From Desulfomonile tiedjei DSM 6799 (lineage in GTDB: Bacteria > Desulfobacterota > Desulfomonilia > Desulfomonilales > Desulfomonilaceae): 64,000 bases of DNA. A program made the position numbers and the translations under genes. Below, piece after piece: positions 35,624 through 44,501 of the stretch. The notes under the pieces were generated by a model. That model made no database searches. It was given only the letters and a program-made list of their open reading frames with translations, and was not told the DNA's origin. The stretch covers positions 992,001-1,056,000 of the forward strand of contig NC_018025.1 in the NCBI RefSeq assembly GCF_000266945.1, in the 5' to 3' direction. Every line of letters begins with the position of its first letter. The stretch's first letter is position 1.

Positions 35624-36664
35624 TTATATTCTTCCAACTGCAGGTGTAGGTTTCTTGCCCGCTTCGCGAACAGTGCGCACCCAAGCATTCACGTTCTCAG
35701 GCTTGACATCAGGCCAAATGTCGCATCCGGGCCACACTGCATCCACGCCGGCATTAATGCAGTCTTCGATGACTGCGGGCACTTCGGAGGCTTCTTTCTG
35801 ACACAGGGTGCCGTACGGGTCGAAGTTGCCCAGAAGGAGCATGTCGTTTCCGATCTTCTGTCTTGTTTCGACCAGATTATTCTTCTGATCGAAGCTCAGA
35901 GCGTCTGCCCCGCACTCGTTCATGAGGCTGACTATCAAGTCTGTTCCGCCGCAGATGTGGAGAATCTTCGGAGATTCAAGCGCGTTGAAGATTTCCTGGA
36001 GATAAGGTTGAATGAGCTGCTTCCACATGCGCGGGGATAGGAGGTCGGTGCCGGAACCCATCTCCCGTATTGTTATGTAGTCGATGCCCAACGCCTGGTA
36101 ACGCTTGGCTACTTCGATTACGACCTTGGTCATCTTTTCCATGAATGCATGGACCCTTTCGGCGTCTTTCTTGATGCCCTTCAATAAGAGATCAAGTTCG
36201 ATCACCTGGCCGCCCAACGTAAAAGGTCCCAGTACCCAGCCGCCGACAGCGTACTTCCCTTCCGAGACCAGCATCTTCAGCGCGTCTTCTACGACGGGCA
36301 TTCTCGCCTTGGCCGCCCAATCGGCATTGATATCGACTACGTCGAGATTTTCCCATTTCGTGGGAACCGTAGGATAAAGAATTCCTTCAGCATCCGCATA
36401 CGTACTGCAACCCCTACCCATAGCTTCGGGGATGGTGCACATATCATAGGGAACGATTACGGAATCGAACCCAAAGATATCCGCACTGTAGGTTGCCGAT
36501 TTAGCCAGATTTTCAGCAGAACCGTGAACTGAGGCAAAGCGTATCCCCATTTTGTCGATAGCCTGAACCGTCACCATTCCCATTCCGCTGAAGACTGGCA
36601 TAGTGTCCACCGGTTCACGTCTCAGTAGCTTTTTTACCCGTTCCTTCGGGGTCATTGTTGCCAT
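35624..36664 (-). CDS. MtaA/UroD-fold zinc methyltransferase (Cys form)
   Basis: 346 residues of the uroporphyrinogen-decarboxylase/MtaA superfamily. The zinc ligands are visible as HICGG (about 236-240) and WPGCD (about 316). The presence of H-x-C and the distal Cys marks the methyltransferase rather than the decarboxylase branch, in which zinc activates a thiol or other nucleophile. It lies 32 bases upstream of the corrinoid gene. It either methylates corrinoid from a substrate or transfers methyl from corrinoid to a thiol; direction unknown. Two paralogues occur in the window. Confidence 0.9.
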   Translation of the reverse strand: MATMTPKERVKKLLRREPVDTMPVFSGMGMVTVQAIDKMGIRFASVHGSAENLAKSATYSADIFGFDSVIVPYDMCTIPEAMGRGCSTYADAEGILYPTVPTKWENLDVVDINADWAAKARMPVVEDALKMLVSEGKYAVGGWVLGPFTLGGQVIELDLLLKGIKKDAERVHAFMEKMTKVVIEVAKRYQALGIDYITIREMGSGTDLLSPRMWKQLIQPYLQEIFNALESPKILHICGGTDLIVSLMNECGADALSFDQKNNLVETRQKIGNDMLLLGNFDPYGTLCQKEASEVPAVIEDCINAGVDAVWPGCDIWPDVKPENVNAWVRTVREAGKKPTPAVGRI

Positions 36665-36752
36665 TTACAAATTCCTCTCTTCTCTTCGTTCTCATTCGGG
36701 AACAGTGTCATATAGAATACAGACATTGTCCCGGAATTTTTCAGATCCACCA

Positions 36753-37700
36753 CTACATAGTTTTGAGTTGCTCCACGAAATCCGGGAACAGCTTCCTGAG
36801 GGGATGATTCTCCGATTCCGGCAGTTTCTTCGTTTCACCGAAAACCAGGGTGGCAGTGAAAGCGTCAGCCATAGCGACTGCAGGGAAAATGCGGTCGGAT
36901 CCTGCCATGGGGCCGGAAAAGATCATATCGTGGTAGAGGGTTGAAGATAAGGCTTCCAATGCTGCGTCAGCACCGGCCCAACCCTTTTGGCCCCACATTT
37001 CACGTGCGGCTTTCCACATGTACGAACCATTGGAGGGGGCACTTCCGCAGGGAAAACCCCATTTCTCCTTGATAAGCTTGTTTGCCAGAGAGCAAAAAGC
37101 CGTCGCAGGCCCGTTCATTACTGAAGTGTCAACGAACAGGCTTTCGAATTTGGCTCCTACCTTCTCAATGGCGTCCAGAAGCTTCTGAGTCCCGGAAATG
37201 CGCCCCGTGGGCATCTGATCGACGGGATCGAAGGCTACCAGCAATACGTGCTTAACGCCGATGGCAGCAATTTCTTTGATCTCGGTCTCAAGATCTTTTT
37301 CCCAGACGGTGATGCTGTTGTAGAACATACGGTCGAGCAGACCCTTTTCTGCACAGTATGCAGCCGCTTCCAATTTCGGTTTCATGACCCATGCGTCTAT
37401 GCAAAACGGCATGCAAGTCGTTTCAGTGTAAAAGTCTATGTAGCTTTTGAGTTCGTCGCCTTTTGTGCCGACAAGGTCCGCCATGTAAGGAACACCGGTT
37501 TCCGCACAGAGTTTGTCACACATTTTCACGAGCTCAGTGGCGCGATCCCTGTCGAAGCCTTCTTTTCGCTTGCCCTCGAAAACCTTGTCACCTTTTTGAA
37601 ATATTGAAGGAACAATGACTGTCGGATGCTCTCCCGGCTGTCCGCCAAACTTTATTCCCCCGACCTCACATACTTTTTGCTCGGTCTTGAACCTGAACAT
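36753..37700 (-). CDS. MtrH-like methyltransferase (tetrahydrofolate/tetrahydropterin branch)
   Basis: 315 residues of the MtrH family, starting FRFKTEQKVCEVGGIKFGGQPGEHPTV in pieces (KVCEVGGIKFGGQPGE is diagnostic). MtrH proteins move methyl between a corrinoid protein and tetrahydromethanopterin or tetrahydrofolate. In a bacterium this would feed methyl groups into the Wood-Ljungdahl pathway or the reverse. A strong ribosome site (AGGAGG) precedes ATG 37700. It lies between a thioredoxin-fold gene and the Cys MtaA-like gene, within the same direction of transcription. Confidence 0.93.
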   Translation of the reverse strand: MFRFKTEQKVCEVGGIKFGGQPGEHPTVIVPSIFQKGDKVFEGKRKEGFDRDRATELVKMCDKLCAETGVPYMADLVGTKGDELKSYIDFYTETTCMPFCIDAWVMKPKLEAAAYCAEKGLLDRMFYNSITVWEKDLETEIKEIAAIGVKHVLLVAFDPVDQMPTGRISGTQKLLDAIEKVGAKFESLFVDTSVMNGPATAFCSLANKLIKEKWGFPCGSAPSNGSYMWKAAREMWGQKGWAGADAALEALSSTLYHDMIFSGPMAGSDRIFPAVAMADAFTATLVFGETKKLPESENHPLRKLFPDFVEQLKTM

Positions 37701-37718
37701 GAGAATCCTCCTGAGGGG

Positions 37719-37744
37719 AGGCGGTCTGCATGTTCAGACCGCCT
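37719..37744 (-). terminator. Perfect intercistronic hairpin
   Basis: AGGCGGTCTG-CATGTT-CAGACCGCCT, ten perfect pairs, lies between the thioredoxin-fold gene (stop at 37799) and the MtrH start (37700). No T run. It probably protects a processed 3' end or partly terminates, separating the Sec-MtaA/thioredoxin pair from the MtrH-corrinoid genes. Confidence 0.6.
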
Positions 37745-37798
37745 GTTACCTGTTACGGCTTTAGGATTGAAAGAATGTAAACGCCTGAGAAGCGGGGT

Positions 37799-38191
37799 TT
37801 ATACCTCGCGGCGTGTCTTCATGCCGGACTCGGCTTTCGCCAAATTCGCCTCGAGATTGTCGAAATCAAACCCCTTGTCTCTCAGCATTCTGATCTTGGT
37901 TGCCAATTCCGGGTTGGGCGCCCGGTCGGCCATTGCATCGATGAGCTCTTCGTACTGAGGAATAATGGACTCGAACAAGAGATCTCCTTGAATGGCAATA
38001 GTCGGAAGCACTCTACCCTTCATCTCGATAAACTTGCCGATTCCTTCCTTGTTCTTAATCGACCACTCTTTGTATTCGATTACATCCTGGATCTCGGGGG
38101 GTAGAGCAGCTATTGATTCCATCATGTAACCACAGGCCGCGCACTGAACACTGTCCAGAGTAAGTACGTCTATGATTATTTTATCGGACAT
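37799..38191 (-). CDS. Thioredoxin-fold protein with C-A-A-C site (Cys form)
   Basis: 130 residues. VLTLDSVQCAACGYMMESI gives Cys17-Ala-Ala-Cys20; GRVLPTIAIQGDLLF holds the cis-Pro. After about residue 90 a charged C-terminal tail follows (LRDKGFDFDNLEANL). It begins 13 bases after the stop of the Sec-MtaA gene when the TGA in that gene is read through, so the two are probably translated as a pair. It is the Cys counterpart of the Sec protein at 30695-30985. A role as electron donor or metal carrier to the methyltransferase is inferred. Confidence 0.9.
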   Translation of the reverse strand: MSDKIIIDVLTLDSVQCAACGYMMESIAALPPEIQDVIEYKEWSIKNKEGIGKFIEMKGRVLPTIAIQGDLLFESIIPQYEELIDAMADRAPNPELATKIRMLRDKGFDFDNLEANLAKAESGMKTRREV

Positions 38192-38204
38192 GACTTAACC
38201 CCTA

Positions 38205-39242
38205 TCATTTGACCATGTGGTGCGGATACTTCGCGTAATACGTATTGTAGAACTCCACCGCCTCGATAGCTTGATCCATATGTTCCAACGGAACATCGTA
38301 GGGCATGTCTCAGCCTGGGGCAAAAACGAATCCGGTACTACCTCCTGCGGCCAGGGAAATGATGGCATCCTCCCGAGGAGATATTAGGCCCAGAGACAGG
38401 GCCAGCGTGAGTTTGAGGTTTCCTCCGAACCCTACCTTGTGCCTCAAAGCTACGTCCCGCACATAGTTGAGATTGAGTTGTTCGTCGATGGCGAATCCAT
38501 CGGTTCCTACAGTGGCTACTTCTTCGAGCACCTTGGTCGCGTCTCCGCATATGAAGAAGCTTGACACCTTACCAGCTTTCTTCGTTGCTTGAACAGCCGG
38601 CTGAGTGGCAGGAGTGACAAATTCACGGAAAGTTTCAGGTTTGATCTGCGACGCAACGGGATCGGTGATCGCTATTACGTCACATCCGATCTCTTCAGCG
38701 TAAATCCTTGCAGCTTCGCCTGCCACTTCTCCACTGAAATCTATGATTTCCTTTGCAACAGCTTTATTCTTGTAAACGTCGGTGAAGATGCGAACTCCTC
38801 TTAAATGACTTGCCAATGTGAGAGGCCCGCATAAAATGCCGTAAAGAGCTACATCCGGCAACGCTGCCCTGACTTTCTTGCCCGCTTCTATTATCACAGG
38901 CCAGCGACCGTCTTTTGGACCAGGAATCTTCAGACCGGACTCGGCAAGAGTCTTCTTATCGAGAGGATGTCCGGTGATTGAGGGGGGATTGTCCGGCCAC
39001 CATTTGTGATCGCATCCCATGGAAATGGCTTCCACGGTGAGGTCGAACAGGAGGGGAACACCGTCTGCCTTATACCTCTCGGCAGCGAAAATAACCCCTT
39101 TGGCTATGAGATCCGGATCCTTGAGGAACTTGTCCGCGGGTTCTCCGATGAGAAAGGCGCTATGTACTCCCGAGTACGGTACCCAGGGCACTTTCTCAGT
39201 GGGAAGCCCTTTCACGGCATTGATAACATCCTGCTTTCCCAT
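38205..39242 (-). CDS. Putative selenoprotein: MtaA/UroD-fold methyltransferase with Sec as zinc ligand (in-frame TGA at 38310-38312)
   Basis: From ATG 39242 (AAGGAG upstream) 310 codons lead to TGA; 34 sense codons follow in frame to a second TGA at 38205. The break falls at GFVFAPG-U-DMPYDVPLEHM, exactly where MtaA-like enzymes have PGCD followed by PPD/P-E-N and a final helix; the Cys paralogue at 35624 reads WPGCDIWPDVKPEN. Sec311 thus replaces the distal zinc Cys. The proximal site reads FFICG (Cys232), so the usual His is Phe. Read-through gives 345 residues, the normal length, and cuts the gap to the next gene to 13 bases. A perfect SECIS-like hairpin follows. It is first in the C1 gene set. 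Confidence 0.88.
38280..38296 (-). promoter_or_regulatory. SECIS-like hairpin after TGA of the MtaA-like selenoprotein
   Basis: Minus strand ATGTTCC-GTT-GGAACAT: seven perfect pairs and a GTT loop, starting 13 nt after TGA, with the loop G 21st after it. This matches known bacterial SECIS geometry, including the loop G and U needed by SelB in E. coli. Confidence 0.75.
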
Positions 39243-39815
39243 TTCGCTCTCCTTGAAAAGCTTTGCTAGTGGTAAGTACGAGATACGCTTCTTGCCGCAG
39301 TTTGCCTGGCGTTGCTTACCCGGCCTCCTTCCGGGAGCCTTATTACACAGAGCAATAAGAAGTCTGGACAATCATGGTGAAAGGTAACCGACGAAAGGCT
39401 ATGTTATATGTTAAACGTTTTATGCCGTGGACGCGAGATTCTGAGGTTTTCGAATTCTTGAGTATGAACATACGTCGCAGGAGATTACCCGTCAAGATCT
39501 AATTACAGTCTAATAAAGTCTAAGCCTTCAACTAACTTTTTGAGATACGTCTAAATTCGATATTGTACTCATGTTTTGGTAACTAATTGATATCACAAAA
39601 TATCAGAATTGCATAACTCCAAATTACTCCTTGTAAGTCAGTAAACGTTATCAACAGTCGTGCTCAAATCTATTAGACCTTATGACTTACGCATTGAGTA
39701 AGAATTATTTAGTGCAACGCATTTCCGCTGGAGCGTACTAACGTGCATGCCGCGTTGGCTACTCTCAAATTCATCTCGCTGAACAATAGTATTTTGCATC
39801 CGGATACGCATGCAA
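39243..39815. other. A/T-rich intergenic stretch upstream of the Sec-MtaA gene
   Basis: About 570 bases, clearly more A/T-rich than the flanks (39400-39700), containing the dyad TGATAT-CACAAA-ATATCA (39589-39606). It lies between the PAS-LuxR regulator gene (ending 39816) and the Sec-MtaA gene, both on the minus strand, and is the likely promoter region of the C1 gene set. No convincing -35/-10 or sigma-54 box was found. Confidence 0.5.
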
Positions 39816-42224
39816 TCAGGATAAATCGGTTTTCTTGAGGTAAGCGCTGAGGTTTCTGTCTTTTTGCGAGATTCCAAGTTTCTTGCGAATAGAAATTCGT
39901 TGTAAGCGAATAGTGTCAGGGCTCTTGTCCAGAATGAAGGCTATTTCCTGCGTTGTCTTTCCCAAACGGATAAGCTGAGCCACCTCACGTTCTTTTTCCG
40001 TTAATCTTAGCCCCGAATCATTCTTGTTAATTTCACTGACCTCGGGTGCAATTTTCAGTTCTTGCAGCAAGAGCTTTGCCTGGGTTTCTACGGTGTGCGC
40101 TTTGTTCTTGTTCTGAAGAATTTGGAATAATCGATCGGTTATCTTCCGTGATAGGTCTGCTGCAATGTGTTCGCACGCCATTACCCTTTCGGTTTCAGCA
40201 TGTCTCAGGAGTGTATTGAGAGCGAAATTCTTCTCCTGAAGCTCCTGACTCTTGGCAGTAAGTCTTTCCTCGAGACGTTTACGTTCGGTAAGGTCGTGAC
40301 ACAACCCTACCGTGCCGTAGATCTTCCCCTGATCGTCTTTGAGCATTGCGAAAACGGAAAAAGCGACTCCCCGGGAACCATCCTCACGGACAAATTCGTA
40401 TTCACCTTTCCAAACGTCTCCATCCCGGAGAATGTCCCGTGATTGTTGCCGCAATTGGAGTCCGTCAGCTTTTTGGGTCAATATATAAGCAGACTTGCCG
40501 AGAATCTGCTCCTTTGTGTACCCGAACATGCGTTCGCTCGCCGGATTCCAGTCAATGATATTCCCGTCAAGGTCAGTGACAATGATAGCTTCTTCCATAT
40601 GGGAAAATACATGCCGATACTGTTTCAGATGTGTCTCTTCTTCACGTTTGGCAGTCACGTCGTGGAAGAATAACGCTACTCCGTCTCCCATTTTCCCAAA
40701 CCAGAATCGAATGATCTTTTGTTCGACCTTTTTGAGTTTGAGAGTTATCCGAACCTCGAAATCTCTGCATTGACCCGTTTCAGTGACTTGTCGAGCATGA
40801 TCTATCAAGAGTTTTGCAGTCTTCACTTCCCTCAATACGCGTGTGAGGAGCATTCCGGGCCTGAAGTCGTCTTCAAGTCTCAGTAGCTTTACACAAGCCA
40901 AGTTCATATTCATGCACTTAAAATCATAAATGTGTCCGTCATCATCCCGAACTGCCTGCAACAAGATAAAGGGTCGAGGGATTTCGGTCAAAATTTTGTC
41001 GGCAAACATAATCGGTGAACGGTTTTCCAATGCATCGGAGCGTAGGTCTTCGCGAGGAGCCAGGGCAGCCAGAATGGCCCATTGCTCTTTTGTTCCTGTT
41101 GGTACCCGGTTCACAAAGATATGCTGGAGGATATGGCGTCCTGGCAGTCCTATCGGAGGTATCCCAATTTCATCGGAGGGATTATGCGATGCTGTCTCGC
41201 ACAGGAATTTGTGCCACAAGGAAGCTGTTTCTCGAGGCAGTGGAAGCTCCTCAATTTTTTTCCCCACTACTTCATTTGTACTCAGCTTACATGAAAAAGC
41301 TCGGTTCAAAAGCTCCAGTGCCGCGGCTGAAATTCTGATGAAACCTTTTGATGGGAGATACTTGTACACCGCAAATGGACCGGATTCGCACAAAAGCTCA
41401 TATTCATGAATCGATCCGAATTCCAGAGGGTCGAAGAAGAAGGCAGTGATTTGTCTTGCCTGACCGATATTGTCCAGGACGACTATCGCCGTCATGGATA
41501 TAGTGAGGATTCGTCCGTCTTTGCGTTTGATTTTCAAACGCATGTTGTCTCGTCCTATTTTTTTGGCCCAGAAAACAGATATGGAATCCAAGAACGTGCG
41601 GAGGATCTCCTGGTCAACAAGCACCGCGTGGGTCCAGACGTGTATGTGTGCCACTTCTTCTATAGAATAACCGGTGAGGCGCTCAGCTTCGGAGTTGTAC
41701 GAAGTGAAGAATCCGTCACGGCGCATGCTGAACATGCCGATGCTATTCTGACGCGAGAGGAGTGCAAGAATCGCCTCTGTGCTCGTCCGGGACATTCCGA
41801 TGTGGTCACCGATCCCGCGGCTGAGTTGCTCGTAATCCTCTTTGGCTTCAACCATCTCCTGAAGCTTTGCTACACACGAAATCAAAGTGTCAGGTCCGCA
41901 TTGCGGATCCAGGAGAAGCGGGCGATAGTAACGGGGCAGCATCAGGTTTGCCCATGCCAATCCAGGGGTTCCGAACACGATAATTTCTATGGCGGGATTG
42001 ATCTGTTTTATTCCCGTAGTAAGTGGGGCCAAATCCAGGCACGCGAACCGTTCATCTATAATAACAATTAGATACTTTCCAGGGGTCTCGGCAAGAACAT
42101 TGAGAGCTTGTCTGCCATCAGGGATGACGTCTATAGTGAGCTTATCCAATTGGGTCTCAAGAGCTTCGCGGGTCTCCGCCATTTCAGAAGAATAGCCGAT
42201 CCAGAGAAGATGACTGCTTGACAT
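39816..42224 (-). CDS. PAS-domain LuxR-type transcriptional regulator with N-terminal receiver-like domain
   Basis: 802 residues from ATG 42224 (an upstream frame extends into the divergent gene and is ignored). The N-terminal 120 residues resemble a receiver fold (LLWIGYSSEM, VIIDERFACLDL) but lack a clear phosphorylation set. Several PAS units follow, the best at about 600-715 (AIIVTDLDGNIIDWNPASERM). The C-terminal HTH (about 740-800) reads LTEKEREVAQLI, TTQEIAFIL and RKKLGI, typical of LuxR/FixJ. It lies divergent to cobA and just upstream of the C1 gene set, so it is a good candidate activator. A related regulator is at 52994. Confidence 0.88.
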   Translation of the reverse strand: MSSSHLLWIGYSSEMAETREALETQLDKLTIDVIPDGRQALNVLAETPGKYLIVIIDERFACLDLAPLTTGIKQINPAIEIIVFGTPGLAWANLMLPRYYRPLLLDPQCGPDTLISCVAKLQEMVEAKEDYEQLSRGIGDHIGMSRTSTEAILALLSRQNSIGMFSMRRDGFFTSYNSEAERLTGYSIEEVAHIHVWTHAVLVDQEILRTFLDSISVFWAKKIGRDNMRLKIKRKDGRILTISMTAIVVLDNIGQARQITAFFFDPLEFGSIHEYELLCESGPFAVYKYLPSKGFIRISAAALELLNRAFSCKLSTNEVVGKKIEELPLPRETASLWHKFLCETASHNPSDEIGIPPIGLPGRHILQHIFVNRVPTGTKEQWAILAALAPREDLRSDALENRSPIMFADKILTEIPRPFILLQAVRDDDGHIYDFKCMNMNLACVKLLRLEDDFRPGMLLTRVLREVKTAKLLIDHARQVTETGQCRDFEVRITLKLKKVEQKIIRFWFGKMGDGVALFFHDVTAKREEETHLKQYRHVFSHMEEAIIVTDLDGNIIDWNPASERMFGYTKEQILGKSAYILTQKADGLQLRQQSRDILRDGDVWKGEYEFVREDGSRGVAFSVFAMLKDDQGKIYGTVGLCHDLTERKRLEERLTAKSQELQEKNFALNTLLRHAETERVMACEHIAADLSRKITDRLFQILQNKNKAHTVETQAKLLLQELKIAPEVSEINKNDSGLRLTEKEREVAQLIRLGKTTQEIAFILDKSPDTIRLQRISIRKKLGISQKDRNLSAYLKKTDLS

Positions 42225-42341
42225 TGGAAGACCTAGGGTGAGATAAAATGTTGCAAAAAGGTCATGAACCGTTATTTCGGCCCACGCGTGTAAATTTCTC
42301 CATATTTTACGTACTACTGTTTTTTTTTCAAGTAGGTGGTA

Positions 42342-42869
42342 ATGAGCGGTCCGGGAAAAATCCTGGTAATTACCGGGAACGGCAAAGGAAAAACTACGGC
42401 AGCTCTCGGACTGGCATTGCAGGCAATCAGTCATGGCCGCAAAGTCTTCATGATTCAATTCCTTAAGGCTCCGGATACTTCGGGCGAACATCTATCCGGG
42501 TTATTGCTGGCTCCTTACCTCGTAATAAAATCCATGGGAAAAAGGGGGTTTATCACGAGACGAGGCTGTGATCCTTTGGACACGCTCATGGCGAAGATTG
42601 CCCTGGATGCAGCTCGCGACAGAATGATGAGTGGAAATTATGATGTAATCATCCTGGATGAGATCAATGTCGCGGTCTATTTTAATCTCATCCAGATTGA
42701 AGAGCTTCTCGAGTTTATCGATTCCAAGCCGGAGAAAGTCGAACTCGTGTTAACCGGACGATACGCGGCACAAGAGATTATTCAGTGTGCAGATCACGTG
42801 AAAGAAATGAAGAACGTTAGACATCACTACAGGAGTGGAGTAAAAGCGAAACAGGGCATCGAATACTGA
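42342..42869 (+). CDS. cobA: Cob(I)alamin adenosyltransferase, CobA/BtuR type
   Basis: 175 residues. P-loop GNGKGKTTAALG (about 10-21), MIQFLKAP and LDEINVAVYFNL with the C-terminal TGRYAAQEII, all CobA hallmarks. It attaches 5'-deoxyadenosyl to cobalt in corrinoids. ATG 42342 follows AGGTGG; a GTG two codons earlier is possible. Divergent from the PAS-LuxR gene. A second CobA is at 57209-57736, and the two differ enough to suggest different corrinoid substrates or expression. It sits within the C1 island, where methylcorrinoids are made. Confidence 0.92.
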   Translation: MSGPGKILVITGNGKGKTTAALGLALQAISHGRKVFMIQFLKAPDTSGEHLSGLLLAPYLVIKSMGKRGFITRRGCDPLDTLMAKIALDAARDRMMSGNYDVIILDEINVAVYFNLIQIEELLEFIDSKPEKVELVLTGRYAAQEIIQCADHVKEMKNVRHHYRSGVKAKQGIEY

Positions 42870-43009
42870 ATCTTACATTCTGCTCATTCCTTTCTTACAG
42901 TTATCTCCTTTGCCGATTCTTCTTGAATCATACATCTGACAAAAAAACTTCAGCCACAACATCGCATTTGAATCTTGTAAGAAACTGTCGCTTTAGACTC
43001 GATTATATC

Positions 43010-43057
43010 TTGACAGGAATGATCAACTCTATCACTATAGGATTTAATCCAATAGTG
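43010..43057 (+). promoter_or_regulatory. Probable promoter with overlapping operator for the PadR gene
   Basis: TTGACA at 43010-43015 is followed after 17 bases by CACTAT (weak -10). A dyad CACTATAGGAT-TTA-ATCCAATAGTG (43033-43057) covers the -10 region and ends 11 bases before the start codon, a good position for repression by the PadR protein itself. Confidence 0.5.
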
Positions 43058-43068
43058 GAGTTCAACAC

Positions 43069-43464
43069 ATGAAAGACCTGGACCAGTGTCCTTGCGCCGG
43101 CATCAATCTCGATAAACTCGTCCAACCTACGATTCTTGCGCTGTTGGCACGCGAGGATCTTCACGGATACGGTCTCGTTCAAAAAATTACGGAATACCCC
43201 ATGTTTGCCGGAGACAAACCGGATCCGACAGGCGTGTACCGCTTCTTGAAAATTCTGGAACAGCGGGGGCTTGTTACTGCGGAATGGGAATTGGCCGATT
43301 CAGGCCCACCCAAAAAAGTCTACAAAATTACTGCGGAAGGTATCGAATGTCTGGAGAGATGGATCGTGACACTCGATGAATATCGTCGGTCCATTGACAC
43401 GTTGTTATCCGGAGCAAGGTCTACATTGGAGTTTTTTCATCATAACGACCGTAAGAAACGATAG
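43069..43464 (+). CDS. PadR-family transcriptional regulator
   Basis: 131 residues. A winged helix spans about 20-95: PTILALLAREDLHGYGLVQKI, then DPTGVYRFLKILEQRGLVTAEW and KKVYKITAEGIECL, the PadR pattern, with a short C-terminal dimerisation helix. An N-terminal CPCAG (about 7-11) adds two Cys that could sense metal or redox state; they are not part of the classical family core. It is followed after 49 bases by the aquaglyceroporin gene, which it may control. Confidence 0.88.
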   Translation: MKDLDQCPCAGINLDKLVQPTILALLAREDLHGYGLVQKITEYPMFAGDKPDPTGVYRFLKILEQRGLVTAEWELADSGPPKKVYKITAEGIECLERWIVTLDEYRRSIDTLLSGARSTLEFFHHNDRKKR

Positions 43465-43513
43465 AGGGACAAGGTCCTGCTTAGATCGACACACTGTTCG
43501 AAGGAAGCGGCAC

Positions 43514-44410
43514 ATGGGTAAATTGGCGGCTGTTTGTTTTGGAGAATTCCTTGGCGTGTTTCTCCTGGTATTCATAGGCACTTCTTCGGTTGCTGCGGCT
43601 GTTCTCTTCAACGCTTTTTCCGGATTGGCACAAGTGGCGTTCATCTGGGGGATCGGTGTAATCCTTGCCATATATGCCACCCGGCACTTGTCCTGTGCTC
43701 ACTTGAACCCTGCAGTTACCATAGGCATGGTGCTGGCCGGCAGAATGGAACCGCGATTACTCCCCTGGTATTTGGTATCGCAAATGGTGGGAGGAATAGC
43801 CGCCGGCTGCATCGTCTTATTGTTGTTTGGCGGTACCATATCCCAGTACGAAGCCGCCAACGCCATTGTCCGAGGTGCTCCGGAATCGGTGCGAACAGCG
43901 ATGATGTTCGGTGAGTATTTTCCCAATCCGGGCATGGCTCCGGAATGGCTGAAAATCTCAACCGTTCAAGCAATGTTTGCGGAAGCGCTCGGAACGTTCC
44001 TCTTGGTGTTCCTCATATTCTTGCTAACAGAAGGCTGCAATGTGGGGAGACCCAGCGAAGGCGTGTCACCGGTATTCATCGGTGGAGCAGTGGCTGTGAT
44101 CATCTCCATTGTAGCTCCCTTGACTCAGGCGGGTTTGAATCCGGCCCGCGATTTCGGGCCTCGTCTAGTGGCTTATCTGGCCGGTTGGGGAACCGTTGCC
44201 ATACCCGGCCCTCAGGGTGGCTTCTTCTCTGTTTATGTTCTGGCTCCAATAATCGGAGGAGCTTGTGCAGCGGCAGTCTGGCGTTTCGTTACGATTCCCC
44301 TGATGCGCGAGAGAACTGCTCATTTGGCGTCTTGCGAATGCATGATCGGGCCTCTGAAGACATCAGACGTGGCATCTGCGAATCTCCTGGCAGTAAAAGA
44401 ATTTGATTGA
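43514..44410 (+). CDS. Aquaglyceroporin (MIP family, GlpF-like)
   Basis: 298 residues from ATG 43514. Two NPA boxes are present, HLNPAVTIG (about 70) and GLNPARDFGPR (about 215); the D after the second NPAR is typical of glycerol facilitators rather than water-only channels. Six helices plus two half-helices fit the length. The C-terminal tail contains SCECMIGPL. GlpF-like channels conduct glycerol, urea, and also arsenite or small methylated solutes. Between PadR and CobW genes it could import an uncharged methylated C1 substrate, which is inference only. Confidence 0.9.
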   Translation: MGKLAAVCFGEFLGVFLLVFIGTSSVAAAVLFNAFSGLAQVAFIWGIGVILAIYATRHLSCAHLNPAVTIGMVLAGRMEPRLLPWYLVSQMVGGIAAGCIVLLLFGGTISQYEAANAIVRGAPESVRTAMMFGEYFPNPGMAPEWLKISTVQAMFAEALGTFLLVFLIFLLTEGCNVGRPSEGVSPVFIGGAVAVIISIVAPLTQAGLNPARDFGPRLVAYLAGWGTVAIPGPQGGFFSVYVLAPIIGGACAAAVWRFVTIPLMRERTAHLASCECMIGPLKTSDVASANLLAVKEFD

Positions 44411-44501
44411 TCCATCCATAATCGAACCCTTGCATGCTCAACCAGTGCTTATCGGGACAGCGTAATCCGAACGCACTGACTTCTTGTTCAGGAGATTCAA
44501 A

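Noticed and set aside
38205-38309. Non-coding spacer between the MtaA-like gene and the thioredoxin-fold gene
   Set aside because: The 34 codons are open in the same frame and match the family C-terminus.
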